Shown piece by piece: positions 7,072 through 16,311 of a stretch of 64,000 nt of DNA (its first letter is position 1; each line of letters begins with the position of its first letter). Made by a program: the position numbers and the translations under genes. Source of the stretch: Bacillota bacterium (lineage in GTDB: Bacteria; Bacillota; Sulfobacillia; JAJZYS01; JAJYTV01); assembly GCA_021793645.1 (NCBI GenBank), contig JAJYSJ010000009.1, positions 45,083 to 109,082 of the forward strand, in the 5' to 3' direction. The notes beneath the pieces are model-generated. The model saw only the letters and a program-made list of their open reading frames with translations, had not been told where the DNA came from and searched no databases.

Positions 7072-8478
7072 TCAGCGGCCGAAGTAGTGCGTAGACCGCC
7101 CAAGGATCCCCTCGGCTGCCTCCATGACCGTCTCCGACAGGGTGGGGTGGGGGTGGATGGTGCGTGCGATATCCTCCGCGACTGCGCCCATCTCGATCGC
7201 CAGGACGCCTTCTGCGATGAGTTCACCGGCTCCGGGGCCTGCGATGCCGATGCCGAGCACCCGGCCGCTCTCGGATTCTGTGATCATTTTCGTGACGCCG
7301 TCGGCGCGGCCGAGCGAGGTGGCGCGCCCGGAGGCTGCCCAAGGGAACCGCGCGACCTTCACGGCGATGCCCTCACGCTGGGCGTCGCGCTCCGTCAGTC
7401 CCGCCCAGGCGATTTCCGGGTCGGTGAAGACCACGGCAGGGATCGCGGCGGGATCGTAGGCGCTCTTCTGCCCGGCGATCGCTTCCGCTGCCACGCGGCC
7501 TTCGTAGGAAGCCTTGTGGGCGAGCATGGGCTGCCCTGCGACGTCCCCGATCGCGTAGATGTGGGAGACGGCGGTGCGGCGCTGGGCGTCCACTGGAATG
7601 AACCCGTGCTCGTCCGGGACGATGCCCAGCCCATCGAGGCCGATGCCGGTGGTCTGCGGCGCACGCCCGACCGAGACGAGCACCGCATCGCAGGCAAGTT
7701 TCTCATGTGTGCCATCTTGGAGCAGGAGATCCGCCGTGAGGTTATCCTTGGTTTCTTTCAGCGACTCGACCCGCGTCGAGAGAAGCACCCGCATCTCCCT
7801 ACCCATGCGCTGCGCGAGGGGCTTCACGAGGTCCTCGTCGACGCCGGGCAAAAGGCCGCCTGTCACTTCGACAACCGTAACGTCGGACCCGAGCGCCGCG
7901 TATACCGTGGCCAGCTCGGCGCCGATATAGCCGCCGCCGATGACAAGCAGGCGCTTTGGCACCTCTCGCAACTCGAGCGCCGCCGTCGAGTCCCAGACGC
8001 GCGGACTCTGCAGACCGAGAGCCGGCAGCGTACGGGGGAGTGAGCCCGTCGCGATGATCGCGCTGCGGAAGCTGATCTCGGATGCGCCTCCGGCGGCGAG
8101 ATCGACTGTGAGGCGGTGCGGATCCGCGAATCGCCCGTGGCCTTGAAGGTACTTGATCTTGCGCTGGCGCGCGAGCTGACCGAGGCCGCCTGTCAGCTTT
8201 CCGACGACAGAGTCCTTCTGTGCGCGCAGTGCGCCCAGGTCGATTTGGGGGTCTTGGAAGGTGACGCCGAAGGCTGCCACCTCGCGCGACTCGCGAAGTA
8301 CCGCGGCGACGTGCAGGAGCGTCTTCGACGGGATGCAGCCCCTGTAGAGGCACACGCCGCCGGGATTCTCAGCCGCGTCCACGAGGGCAACCGAAAGACC
8401 GAGGTCTGCTGCGGCGAAGGCCGCAGCGTAGCCGCCCGGTCCGCCGCCAAGCACGAGGAGATCTGTTTCGTTCGCCAT
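7072..8478 (-). CDS. lpdA: Dihydrolipoamide dehydrogenase (E3) of pyruvate dehydrogenase
   Basis: 468 residues, the normal length. It carries the N-terminal FAD-binding motif GGGPGGYAAA (from residue 11), the redox disulfide GGVCLYRGCIPSK near residue 45, the NAD-binding GGGYIGAELATVY in the middle, the second FAD motif YAIGDVAG, and the C-terminal HPHPTLSE with the catalytic His-Glu pair contributing to the partner active site. E3 reoxidises the dihydrolipoyl group of E2 with NAD+. It is the last gene of the minus-strand operon E1-E2-E3, 3 bp after the E2 gene, and is followed by the 26-bp-stem terminator. A second E3 gene is at 55869-57281. Confidence 0.95.
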   Translation of the reverse strand: MANETDLLVLGGGPGGYAAAFAAADLGLSVALVDAAENPGGVCLYRGCIPSKTLLHVAAVLRESREVAAFGVTFQDPQIDLGALRAQKDSVVGKLTGGLGQLARQRKIKYLQGHGRFADPHRLTVDLAAGGASEISFRSAIIATGSLPRTLPALGLQSPRVWDSTAALELREVPKRLLVIGGGYIGAELATVYAALGSDVTVVEVTGGLLPGVDEDLVKPLAQRMGREMRVLLSTRVESLKETKDNLTADLLLQDGTHEKLACDAVLVSVGRAPQTTGIGLDGLGIVPDEHGFIPVDAQRRTAVSHIYAIGDVAGQPMLAHKASYEGRVAAEAIAGQKSAYDPAAIPAVVFTDPEIAWAGLTERDAQREGIAVKVARFPWAASGRATSLGRADGVTKMITESESGRVLGIGIAGPGAGELIAEGVLAIEMGAVAEDIARTIHPHPTLSETVMEAAEGILGRSTHYFGR

Positions 8479-8481
8479 GGG

Positions 8482-9786
8482 TCAGCCCTCCAGCGCGAGC
8501 AGGAATGGCGATTCGACGACTTCGCAGACGTAGCGCAAAAAGCGCGCGGCATCCGCTCCGTCGATCAGTCGGTGGTCATAGGAGAGGGAGAGCGGGAGGA
8601 TGTCGCGCGGCAAAAACGCGCTGCCGTCCCAGCGGGGCTCGACAGCGGTGCGCGAGACGCCGAGGATCACAACCTCGGGGCTGTTGACGATCGGCGTGAA
8701 GCCGGTGCCGCCGATGCCGCCGAGGTTCGAGATGCTGAAGCAGCCGCCTTGCAGGTCGTCCAGGGAGAGCTTCGCCGTCCGCGACTTCTCGGCGATCGCA
8801 TTGAGCTCGACCGAGAGGTCGGCGATGCTCTTGCGGTCGACGTCGCGCACCACGGGAACCAAGAGGCCGCGCGGCGTGTCGACCGCGATGCCGATGTTCA
8901 TGTACTCCTTGTAGACGACTTCGCCCTTGGCGAGGTCAAGGCTTGCGTTGAACTTGGGATACTTTCGCAGCGCGAGCGCTACGACCTTCAGCAGTACAGC
9001 GGTCACTGTCAGCTTGCCGCCGCGCTCTGCGACGAGCGGCCCGTGCAGGCGGCGCAGGCGCTCGAGTTCCGTGACGTCGGCCGCGTCGAACTGCGTGACC
9101 TGAGGCACGTTCGGCCAGGACTGTCCGAGGTGCTGCGCCGTCGCGCGGCGCACTGCGCTGACGGGCTCGCGTCGGACCGGGCCGAAGCGGCTGAAGTCGG
9201 GCAGTGCAGGGAGCGCGCTTGGGGCCCCCACGGATGCGGTCTCCCGGGTGCGCACGTAGGCTTTCACGTCCTGCAGCGAGATGCGCCCAGCAGGGCCGCT
9301 GCCATCGACCGCTGCGAGGTCCACGCCAAGTTCCCGGGCGAAGCGGCGAACGCTGGGCGCTGCGGGAATGCGGCTTCTGCCGGGCGCCGGCGCTGCCGGA
9401 GGCACGGGCGGCGAGGCTACGGGCGCTTGGGCCGCCGCGGGTGGCTGCGCCGCTTGATGCGGCGCAGCTGGCGGAGCCGGAGGCGCCTGTGGTGCAGCGG
9501 TCGGCGCGGGCTCTGGGGAGGCGGGAGGGTCTGCCGCAGGGGATGCAGCGGCCTCCGCCACCGTCAGGATGAGCGTTCCTTCGGAGACGTCTTCGCCCGC
9601 CTTGACATGTACTGCTGTGACGGTGCCTGCGATCGTCGCGGGCACCTCCACGACGGCCTTGTCCGTCTCCACCTCAAGTATGGACTGGTCGAGGACGAGC
9701 GCGTCCCCGGGCTGTACAAGAACTTTCGCTACCGAGCCCGTGGCGTCGCCTTCGGCGAGCTTCGGCAGGCGGAATTCGGTTGACAT
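8482..9786 (-). CDS. aceF: Pyruvate dehydrogenase E2, dihydrolipoamide acetyltransferase
   Basis: 434 residues with one N-terminal lipoyl domain (lipoylated Lys in VETDKAVVEVPA, about residue 43). A long Ala/Pro linker (about 80-140) follows, then a peripheral subunit-binding domain (SVRRFARELGVDL through GPAGRISLQDV) and the C-terminal acyltransferase domain, whose catalytic motif SYDHRLIDGADAARF lies near residue 405. It transfers the acetyl group from E1 to CoA. It sits between the E1 and E3 genes, with a 19-bp gap after E1 and a 3-bp gap before E3, so the three are one transcription unit. Confidence 0.95.
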   Translation of the reverse strand: MSTEFRLPKLAEGDATGSVAKVLVQPGDALVLDQSILEVETDKAVVEVPATIAGTVTAVHVKAGEDVSEGTLILTVAEAAASPAADPPASPEPAPTAAPQAPPAPPAAPHQAAQPPAAAQAPVASPPVPPAAPAPGRSRIPAAPSVRRFARELGVDLAAVDGSGPAGRISLQDVKAYVRTRETASVGAPSALPALPDFSRFGPVRREPVSAVRRATAQHLGQSWPNVPQVTQFDAADVTELERLRRLHGPLVAERGGKLTVTAVLLKVVALALRKYPKFNASLDLAKGEVVYKEYMNIGIAVDTPRGLLVPVVRDVDRKSIADLSVELNAIAEKSRTAKLSLDDLQGGCFSISNLGGIGGTGFTPIVNSPEVVILGVSRTAVEPRWDGSAFLPRDILPLSLSYDHRLIDGADAARFLRYVCEVVESPFLLALEG

Positions 9787-9805
9787 GAACTGCGTCCTCC
9801 TCCGA

Positions 9806-12487
9806 TCAGACGTCGAGCGGGCTCGGCTTTTCCGGATCGATCTTCAGTTCGCGCGCGGCCTTTTGTACTGTGCGCGCGTCGATCTGGCCGTCGCGCAAGA
9901 GGCCCGCGAGCGTGGCGAAGGCGATCTGCCGCGCATCGACCTCAAAGAACGAGCGCAGGGCCGAGCGGGTCTCACTGCGGCCAAATCCGTCTGTTCCGAG
10001 AGAGATGAGGCGGCGGGGCATCCAGCGCGCCAGCGAGTCCGGCAGCGCCTTGACGTAGTCGGAAGCGGCGACAATCGGGCCTTCGCCGTCTTGGAGGAGG
10101 CGCGTCACGTAGGGACGCTCCTCCTTTTGGGTCGGGTTGCGCCAGTTCCTGCGCTCGACCTCGAGCGCGTCGCGGTAGAGTTCCTTGTAGCTCGTGGCGC
10201 TGTAGACGTCCGCCCCGACTCCGTAATGCTCTGCGAGGATCTCCTGTGCGCCCAGGACTTCGTTCAGGACGGCGCCAGAGCCCAGGAGCTGCGCGTGCAG
10301 CTTCGGCTTCGCCAGTTGGGACCTGCGCAACAGATAGAGGCCGCGGACGATGCCTGCCTCAACCCCGTCGTCCTCCGGCATGGGCAACTGTGCGTAGTTC
10401 TCGTTGCCGACGGTGAGGTAGTAGTACACGGCCTCCTGCTCCTCGAACATGCGGCGCAGGCCGTCCTTGACGATCGCGGCGATCTCGAAGGCGAACGCCG
10501 GGTCGTAGGCGTGCAGGTTGGGGATCGGGTAGGCGTGCAGATGCGAATTTCCGTCCTGGTGCTGCAGGCCTTCGCCCTGCAGCTGGGTGCGCCCGGAGAG
10601 GCCGCCGACCAAAAAGCCGCGCGAGCGCAGTTCCGCTGCAGCCCAGGCGAGGTCTCCGATGCGCTGCAGGCCGAAGTTCGAGTAGAACCAGTAGAACGGG
10701 ATGAGTTCTGTCCCGTGCGTGTAACCTGCCGTCGCGGCCGCGATGAAGGAGGCCATGGCGCCAGCCTCGGTGATGCCCTCTTCGAGTACCTGCCCGTCCT
10801 CCGACTCCTTATATGGAAGGAGCGTCGAGCGGTCGACGGGCTCATACAGCTGGCCGACCGGGGAGTAGATGCCGATCTGGCGGAAGAAGCCTTCCATGCC
10901 GAAGGTGCGCGCCTCGTCCGGGATGATCGGGACGATGCGCTTGCCGATGCCGGGATCGCGCAGGAGGTTGCCCAGCAGGCGCACGAACACCATCGTCGTG
11001 CTGGCAGGGCGGTCTGAGCCGCTGCGGAACTCGCTGAAAGCGTTCTCCTTCGGTGCAGGCAGAGGCTGCGCAGGACCCTTGCGCTGCGGCAGGTAGCCGC
11101 CAAGCGCGGCGCGCCGCTCCTGCAGGTAGCGCATTTCCGGCGCATCCCCGGGCGGGCGGTAGAGGGGGGGATCGGAGAGGGCTTCATCCGGCACGGGTAC
11201 GCCCGTCACGGTGCGCAGCGCCGTGAGCTGCTGCTCTGTGAGATTCTTCTGCTCATGGGTTACGTTGCGCGCAGCGACATCAGGGCCGAGGTTGTAGCCC
11301 TTGATCGTCTGTGCCAGCACGACGGTGGGCTGTCCCTTGTGCGCTGTCGCCGCAGCGAGACCCGCGTAGACCTTCTCCGGGTCATGGCCGCCCGGGCGAA
11401 GCGCCGCGAGTTCCTGATCGGAAAAGTGCGAGGCGAGTTCCTGCAGGTACGGATCGTTGAAGAGGTGCTGACGGATGTAGGCGCCGCCCTCGACGGTGTA
11501 CTTCTGGAATTCGCCGTCCACGATCTCGCCCAGGCGCTCCGCGAGGCGGCCAGCGTCATCGCGTGCGAACAGAGCGTCCCATTCCGAGCCCCACAGCACC
11601 TTGATGACGTGCCAGCCGGCGCCGCGGAAGTAGGCCTCGAGTTCCTGGACCACCTTGCCGTTGCCGCGCACGGGCCCGTCGAGGCGCTGCAGGTTGCAGT
11701 TGACGATGAAGGTCAGGTTGTCGAGGTTCTCGCGCGCCGCGAGGCGAATCGCACCGAGCGCCTCCACCTCGTCGATCTCGCCGTCTCCGAGGAAGCCCCA
11801 TACGCGGCTTCCGGCCGTGTCGGCGAGGTCGCGCGCCGCGATGTAGCGGTTCATGCGCGCCTGGTAGATCGCCATCAGCGGACCGAGTCCCATCGATACG
11901 GTTGGGAACTGCCAGAAGTTCGGCATCAGCCAGGGGTGCGGGTAGGAAGAGAGTCCGCCGCCGGGCTCCAATTCACGTCGGAAGTTCTCAAGCTGGGCTT
12001 CGCTCAGCCGGCCCTCGAGGAATGCCCGCGCGTACATGCCTGGTGCGGAGTGGCCTTGGAAGTAGACCTGGTCGCCACCGTAGCCCTCGCCGGGGCCATG
12101 GAAGAAGTGATTCTGCGCCACCTCGTAGAGCGTGGCAGCCGAGGCGAACGAGGAAAGGTGCCCGCCGATGCCCTCGGCGCGGCGATTCGCGCGCACGACC
12201 ATCACCGCGGCGTTCCAGCGCACGAGGGCGTCGAGCCGCGCCTCGAGCTGCAGATCGCCTGGATAGGGTGGCTGCATGTCGCGCGGGATGGTGTTGATGT
12301 AGGGAGTCGTCGGCAAAGCGGGTTCGACGATGCCCTCGCGCAGCGCGCGGATGCGCAACCGGCGCAAGAGGCGCTGGACCCGTGCCGGGTCGCCCTCCTG
12401 GATCACGTAGTCGAGCGATTCGAGCCATTCCTGAAGTTCCACGTCGAACTGGGCGTCGACGTCTGTCCGACGCAAGTCGGTCGCCAT
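9806..12487 (-). CDS. aceE: Pyruvate dehydrogenase E1, homodimeric type
   Basis: 893 residues, matching the single-chain AceE type rather than the alpha/beta type used by most Bacillota. The thiamine diphosphate motif begins with GDGEIDE and ends in NCNLQRLDGP (about residues 235-270). The N-terminus has the AceE-specific ETxEWLESLDYV-like region (QEWLESLDYVIQEGDP), and the HSAPGMYARAFLEGRL segment is characteristic. It decarboxylates pyruvate and acetylates lipoyl-E2. It is the first gene of the operon and is divergent from the flavoprotein gene at 12702, with about 210 bp between them holding both promoters. Confidence 0.95.
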   Translation of the reverse strand: MATDLRRTDVDAQFDVELQEWLESLDYVIQEGDPARVQRLLRRLRIRALREGIVEPALPTTPYINTIPRDMQPPYPGDLQLEARLDALVRWNAAVMVVRANRRAEGIGGHLSSFASAATLYEVAQNHFFHGPGEGYGGDQVYFQGHSAPGMYARAFLEGRLSEAQLENFRRELEPGGGLSSYPHPWLMPNFWQFPTVSMGLGPLMAIYQARMNRYIAARDLADTAGSRVWGFLGDGEIDEVEALGAIRLAARENLDNLTFIVNCNLQRLDGPVRGNGKVVQELEAYFRGAGWHVIKVLWGSEWDALFARDDAGRLAERLGEIVDGEFQKYTVEGGAYIRQHLFNDPYLQELASHFSDQELAALRPGGHDPEKVYAGLAAATAHKGQPTVVLAQTIKGYNLGPDVAARNVTHEQKNLTEQQLTALRTVTGVPVPDEALSDPPLYRPPGDAPEMRYLQERRAALGGYLPQRKGPAQPLPAPKENAFSEFRSGSDRPASTTMVFVRLLGNLLRDPGIGKRIVPIIPDEARTFGMEGFFRQIGIYSPVGQLYEPVDRSTLLPYKESEDGQVLEEGITEAGAMASFIAAATAGYTHGTELIPFYWFYSNFGLQRIGDLAWAAAELRSRGFLVGGLSGRTQLQGEGLQHQDGNSHLHAYPIPNLHAYDPAFAFEIAAIVKDGLRRMFEEQEAVYYYLTVGNENYAQLPMPEDDGVEAGIVRGLYLLRRSQLAKPKLHAQLLGSGAVLNEVLGAQEILAEHYGVGADVYSATSYKELYRDALEVERRNWRNPTQKEERPYVTRLLQDGEGPIVAASDYVKALPDSLARWMPRRLISLGTDGFGRSETRSALRSFFEVDARQIAFATLAGLLRDGQIDARTVQKAARELKIDPEKPSPLDV

Positions 12488-12642
12488 GGTTTGGGCCTCC
12501 CCCTGAGTACGAAGGTTGCCGCATTAGCCCGCCGGAGACACGAAGAAGATGCACGGCGCGCGGTTGAGCCGGTGCCGCGTCCCGGACGGACGTAGCGTTC
12601 CACCGGCAAGCATAGCGCAACCGGAGCCTGGAAGACAGTTCG

Positions 12643-12670
12643 TTGTAAACCAGCGAATCCTCGCTATGGA
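12643..12670 (+). promoter_or_regulatory. Candidate sigma-A promoter for the flavoprotein gene
   Basis: TTGTAA (12643-12648) and TATGGA (12665-12670) are 16 bp apart. This would start transcription about 25 bp before the ATG at 12702 and is the main reason for preferring that start over the in-frame ATG at 12666 that overlaps the -10 box. Confidence 0.35.
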
Positions 12671-12701
12671 CAGAAGAATTGCCCTGCGGTACGTATTGGA
12701 C

Positions 12702-13778
12702 ATGCAAAACAACGCACCAATTGCAGCGCAGCACGTGTACGATGTCGCGGTGATCGGCATGGGGCCGGCCGGGGCGCAAGCCGCCATCTCGGCGTGGCAC
12801 CAGGGACGCGACGTCCTGGTGCTGGACGCGGGAGAGGTGTCTCAGCGCAAGGGCCGAGCATACTGGACGAAGTCAGTCGCGATCGAGGACATCCCGTTCG
12901 TCGCGCCCGTCACGGGCCCGAAGCTTCGCGCGCAGGTCCAGGAGCGCCTGCGCTCTCTTGCGCCCAAGGAGACGGGGGAGCGCGGAGTGACACTGCGCGG
13001 CGCCTATGTCCTCGAGGTGGCGCGCAGCGGCAAAGGATTCGCGATCGAGGCATCGACGAAGCCTCTGAAGGACGGGAAGATCGCGGCCCAAGAGACCTTT
13101 CTGGCCCGCACGCTGGTTGTGGCAACGGGCTTCGAGGACGGTTGGCCGGAGATCGAGGTGGACAAGGCCGGCCGCCGCATGCTCGAGCGCTACCGCGCCG
13201 TCTTCCGCTATGCCGGCAACGGCAACGGCTGGCACCTTTGCATCCGTTGCGACGGGCATCTCCACTACGGGCAGCACTTCGTTCTCCTCGGCGTCGGCGA
13301 GGAGATCTACGAAGCGGCACTCGGAGCGCAGGATTTTACGAGTCGCCTGACGATCCTCACCAATGGACGCCCGCATGGCCTGCCGCCGGAGGTGGCGCGA
13401 CAGGCCGAGCAGCGGGACATCCGGATCGATACGCGGCGCATCGCGCGCCACATCGGGCGCGGCGCGCTCTTGCAAGGCGTCGTGTTCGACGACGGCGAGG
13501 AGCTGCTGGCGGATGGATTCTTGGCGGATGAAGGGCTCGAACCGAACACGGCGTTTTTGGAAGGCTTCAGCCTGCAAAGAAATGCAGATGGGCTGCTACG
13601 GATCGGAGAGAGCGGCGAGGCGCTCAGGCCTGACGGTACGCCAGAGCCCGGACTCTACGTCGCCGGCGACCTTGTGGCCGGCGCGCGCAAGCTGATCGGC
13701 GCAGCCGCCGCGGCCGGACAGGATGCGGGACTCGCCGCTTCAGACTCCCTGCGGCGCTGGCACTGGCCTGAGAACTGA
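12702..13778 (+). CDS. Thioredoxin-reductase-like FAD/NAD(P) oxidoreductase
   Basis: 358 residues from the ATG at 12702 (longer in-frame starts exist at 12666 and 12549). The N-terminus has the FAD fold motif GMGPAGAQAA. A C-x-x-C-D-G site (CIRCDG) lies near residue 180, at the position of the CATCDG redox disulfide of thioredoxin reductases. The second FAD motif is LYVAGDLVAGARKL near the C-terminus. The nucleotide-binding segment after CIRC (GVGEEIYEAALGA) departs from the usual GGGNSA pattern, so the electron donor may not be NADPH. It stands alone between the pyruvate and formate dehydrogenase operons. Function in thiol redox balance is likely; the partner is unknown. Confidence 0.7.
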   Translation: MQNNAPIAAQHVYDVAVIGMGPAGAQAAISAWHQGRDVLVLDAGEVSQRKGRAYWTKSVAIEDIPFVAPVTGPKLRAQVQERLRSLAPKETGERGVTLRGAYVLEVARSGKGFAIEASTKPLKDGKIAAQETFLARTLVVATGFEDGWPEIEVDKAGRRMLERYRAVFRYAGNGNGWHLCIRCDGHLHYGQHFVLLGVGEEIYEAALGAQDFTSRLTILTNGRPHGLPPEVARQAEQRDIRIDTRRIARHIGRGALLQGVVFDDGEELLADGFLADEGLEPNTAFLEGFSLQRNADGLLRIGESGEALRPDGTPEPGLYVAGDLVAGARKLIGAAAAAGQDAGLAASDSLRRWHWPEN

Positions 13779-13903
13779 TCGGACGTGGCGCACGGCGGCA
13801 GGAGTGTTTTGCCACGACACGAATATACAATCGATGACCACACATACCGTGGCCATTCCGGGACGCAAAGCGTTTCAACCCGAGCGCAGGGGAGGGAATC
13901 GAT

Positions 13904-15844
13904 ATGGCGCTTTCAATGGCTGACCAAAGCTCCGGAAGGCTCCTGTACCCGATGGTACGGGAAGGCGGCAAGCTGCGCCGCGCGTCGTGGGACGAGGCCT
14001 TGTCGGCTGCGGCGGAAGCGATGACGCGGATACGCGACCAGCATGGACCCGATGCATTCGGCGCCTTCAGCTGCTCGAAGGCGAGCAACGAACTGAACTA
14101 CCTCGTGCAGAAGTTCATGCGGACCGCGATCGGGACGAACAACATCGACAGCTGCAACCGTACCTGACACGCCCCCAGCGTCGCAGGTCTTGCGACGGCA
14201 TTCGGCTCCGGCGGGGCAACAACGTCTTATCGCGACATGGAAGAGACCGACATGATCATCCTCTGGGGCTCCAATGCCCGGGAGGCACATCCGATCATGT
14301 TCCAGCACATGATGCGCGCCGTTCGGAGGCGTGGTGCGAAGCTCGTGATCGTCGACCCGCGGCGCATCTCGGGCAGCGAGTTCGCCAGCTTGTACCTGCC
14401 GGTGCGCGTCGGCGGCGACATCGCGCTCGCCAACGCGGTAGGGCACGTGATTGTGGAAGAAGGTCTGGCGAACAGCGAGTTCATCTCCCGCGCCACGGAA
14501 GGCTTCGAGGCGTACCGCGAGACGGTGCGCAGGTACAGGCCGGAGGACGTTGAGGAGTGGACCGGAGTCCCGGCCGAGGACGTGCGCAGGCTCGCGCGGA
14601 TGTACGCGAAGGCAGACCGCGCGGTGCTCTGCTGGACGCTCGGCATCACCGAGCACCACAACGCGGTGAAGAACGTCCACGCACTGATCAACCTCGGCCT
14701 TCTGACGGGCCACATCGGCAAGCTCGGCTCCGGTCTCGCGCCCTTGCGCGGACAGAACAACGTGCAGGGCGGCGGCGACATGGGCGCCCTGCCGAACCGC
14801 CTGCCCGGTTTCCAGGACCTCACGAAGCCCGAAGTGCGCGAGCGCGCTGCGAAGGTCTGGGGTGCCCCGGTGCCCGAGAAGCTCGGCCAGCACCAGTCGG
14901 CGATGTTCGAGTCGATGGCGAAGGGCGACCTCAGGGCGCTCTACATCATCGGCGAAAACCCGCTGCAGTCGGAGGCGAACCAACGGCACGTACGCGGATT
15001 GCTGGAAAACCTCGACTTCATGCTCGTCCAGGACATCTTCCTCAACCGCACTGGAGAAATGGCGGACGTCGTTCTGCCTGCAACCGCCAGTTGGGCGGAG
15101 GCCGACGGCACCGTGACAAACTCGGAGCGTCGCGTACAGCGCCTGCGCAAGGCGGTGGAGCCGCCGGGCGAAGCGCGCGACGACCTCTGGATCGTCGAGG
15201 AGCTCGCGCTGCGCATGCAGGCTCCGGGCAACTGGGCGCACCGCAGCGCCGAAGAGAACTGGGATGAACTGCGCAAGGTCTCCCCGATGCACGGCGGCAT
15301 GTCCTACAAGCGCCTTGAGGAACTCGGCGGATTGCAGTGGCCCTGCCCGACGGAAGACCACCCCGGCACGCTGTTTTTGCACGCGCGCCTTTGGGAAAAT
15401 CCCGTCGTCGGACCGCGCGCTCCGTTCGTCTCGGCGGATCACGAGCCGACGGCTGAGCAGACGGATGCGCAGTTCCCGTTCATGCTCACGACGGGACGCC
15501 GCCTCGAGGACTACAACACGGGCGTGCAGTCGCGCTACTACCCGGCGCCACGCGGCCACTACGAGCGTCTCGACATGTGCGCCGAGGACATGCAGCGCCT
15601 CGGATTCTCCGAGGGAGACATGGTCGAGGTGTCGTCGCGGCGCGGCCAGGTGACGGTGCCGGTCGAGGAGAGCAGCAAGATGCATCCCGGCCTCGTGTTC
15701 CTCAGCCTCAACCACCCCGATGAAGTCGCAACCAACCTCCTAACCCTCGACGCCATTGACCCACAGTCGGGCACGGCCGAGTTCAAGGCGACCGCGGTGC
15801 GGATCGAACGCGCGAGGATCGCCGTGGAAGAAGGGAGTCGATAA
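13904..15844 (+). CDS. fdhA: Formate dehydrogenase catalytic subunit, selenocysteine-containing, lacking its Fe4S4 module
   Basis: One frame of 646 residues if the TGA at 14165-14167 is read as selenocysteine (Sec88). The context CNRT-U-HAPSVAGL matches the catalytic Sec/Cys-His site of molybdenum/tungsten formate dehydrogenases (FdhF has U-HGPSVAGL), and a SECIS hairpin follows. After Sec come the bis-MGD binding domains: IILWGSNAREAHP, the LRGQNNVQGGGDMGALP loop, and the C-terminal MopB domain (LTTGRRLEDYNTG, LNHPDEVATNLLT). The normal N-terminal CxxCxxxC Fe4S4 module is absent and is encoded at the 3' end of the operon. The ATG has GGGGAGGG upstream. It overlaps the NuoE-like gene by one base. 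It should oxidise formate to CO2 in a soluble, NAD-linked complex. Confidence 0.9.
14165..14197 (+). promoter_or_regulatory. UGA selenocysteine codon and bacterial SECIS element
   Basis: UGA at 14165-14167 is followed by an 11-nt spacer and then a 6-bp stem CGUCGC/GCGACG (14179-14184 and 14192-14197) closing the loop AGGUCUU. Spacer length and the AGGUCU loop agree with the Escherichia coli fdhF SECIS, which binds SelB. The reading frame continues for 559 more codons in the same phase. Confidence 0.85.
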
Positions 15845-16311
15845 TGGAATTAGAGGCCTCGATCCGGGCCAGGGTGCGCGAGATCATCGCATCGCGGCCC
15901 GGCAAGGATCGCGCGCAGCTCCTTGAAGTGCTGCACGAAGTGCAAGGCGCGTTCCAGAGCGTGCCGCGCGTGGCGGCGGAAGAGATCGAGCGAGAGATGG
16001 GCGTTCCCGTGACCGACACCTACGGCGTCGTCACGTTCTACGACCTCTTGACCGACAAGCCGACCGGCCGCACAGTTCTGCGCATCTGCGAGGACGTCAC
16101 CTGCCACCTGCATGGCTCATCGGAACTCGTCGCCGCCGCGGAGCGTTCGCTCGGCCCGGAAGGGGAGCCCAGCGCCGACGGCTCGATCAGTTGGACGCGC
16201 TGCGCCTGCCTCGGACTGTGCGACCAGGCGCCGGCCGCACACCTCGGCGGGGAGCCGCTCGCGCCGTGCACCCCCGCCTTTGTCGAGAAAGCAGGTGCGA
16301 GGCATGTCTGA
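15844..16311 (+). CDS. Formate dehydrogenase gamma subunit, NuoE-like [2Fe-2S] protein
   Basis: 155 residues, the length of NuoE/FdsG proteins. An N-terminal helical bundle (to about residue 75) precedes a thioredoxin-fold domain. The four [2Fe-2S] cysteines are visible as CEDVTC near residue 85 and CACLGLC near residue 125. It passes electrons between the flavin subunit and the Fe-S chain. It starts on the last base of the upstream stop (TAATG) and overlaps the next gene by 8 bp, so the operon is translationally coupled. Confidence 0.9.
   Translation: MELEASIRARVREIIASRPGKDRAQLLEVLHEVQGAFQSVPRVAAEEIEREMGVPVTDTYGVVTFYDLLTDKPTGRTVLRICEDVTCHLHGSSELVAAAERSLGPEGEPSADGSISWTRCACLGLCDQAPAAHLGGEPLAPCTPAFVEKAGARHV

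Noticed and set aside
13805..13835. Promoter before the formate dehydrogenase operon (TTGCCA and TACAAT)
   Set aside because: The spacer is only 11 bp, too short for a sigma-A promoter; no better pair was found.
14168..14236. Reading the formate dehydrogenase as a gene broken by a stop codon
   Set aside because: The frame is intact on both sides, the UGA is at the catalytic Sec position, and a SECIS hairpin follows at the right distance.
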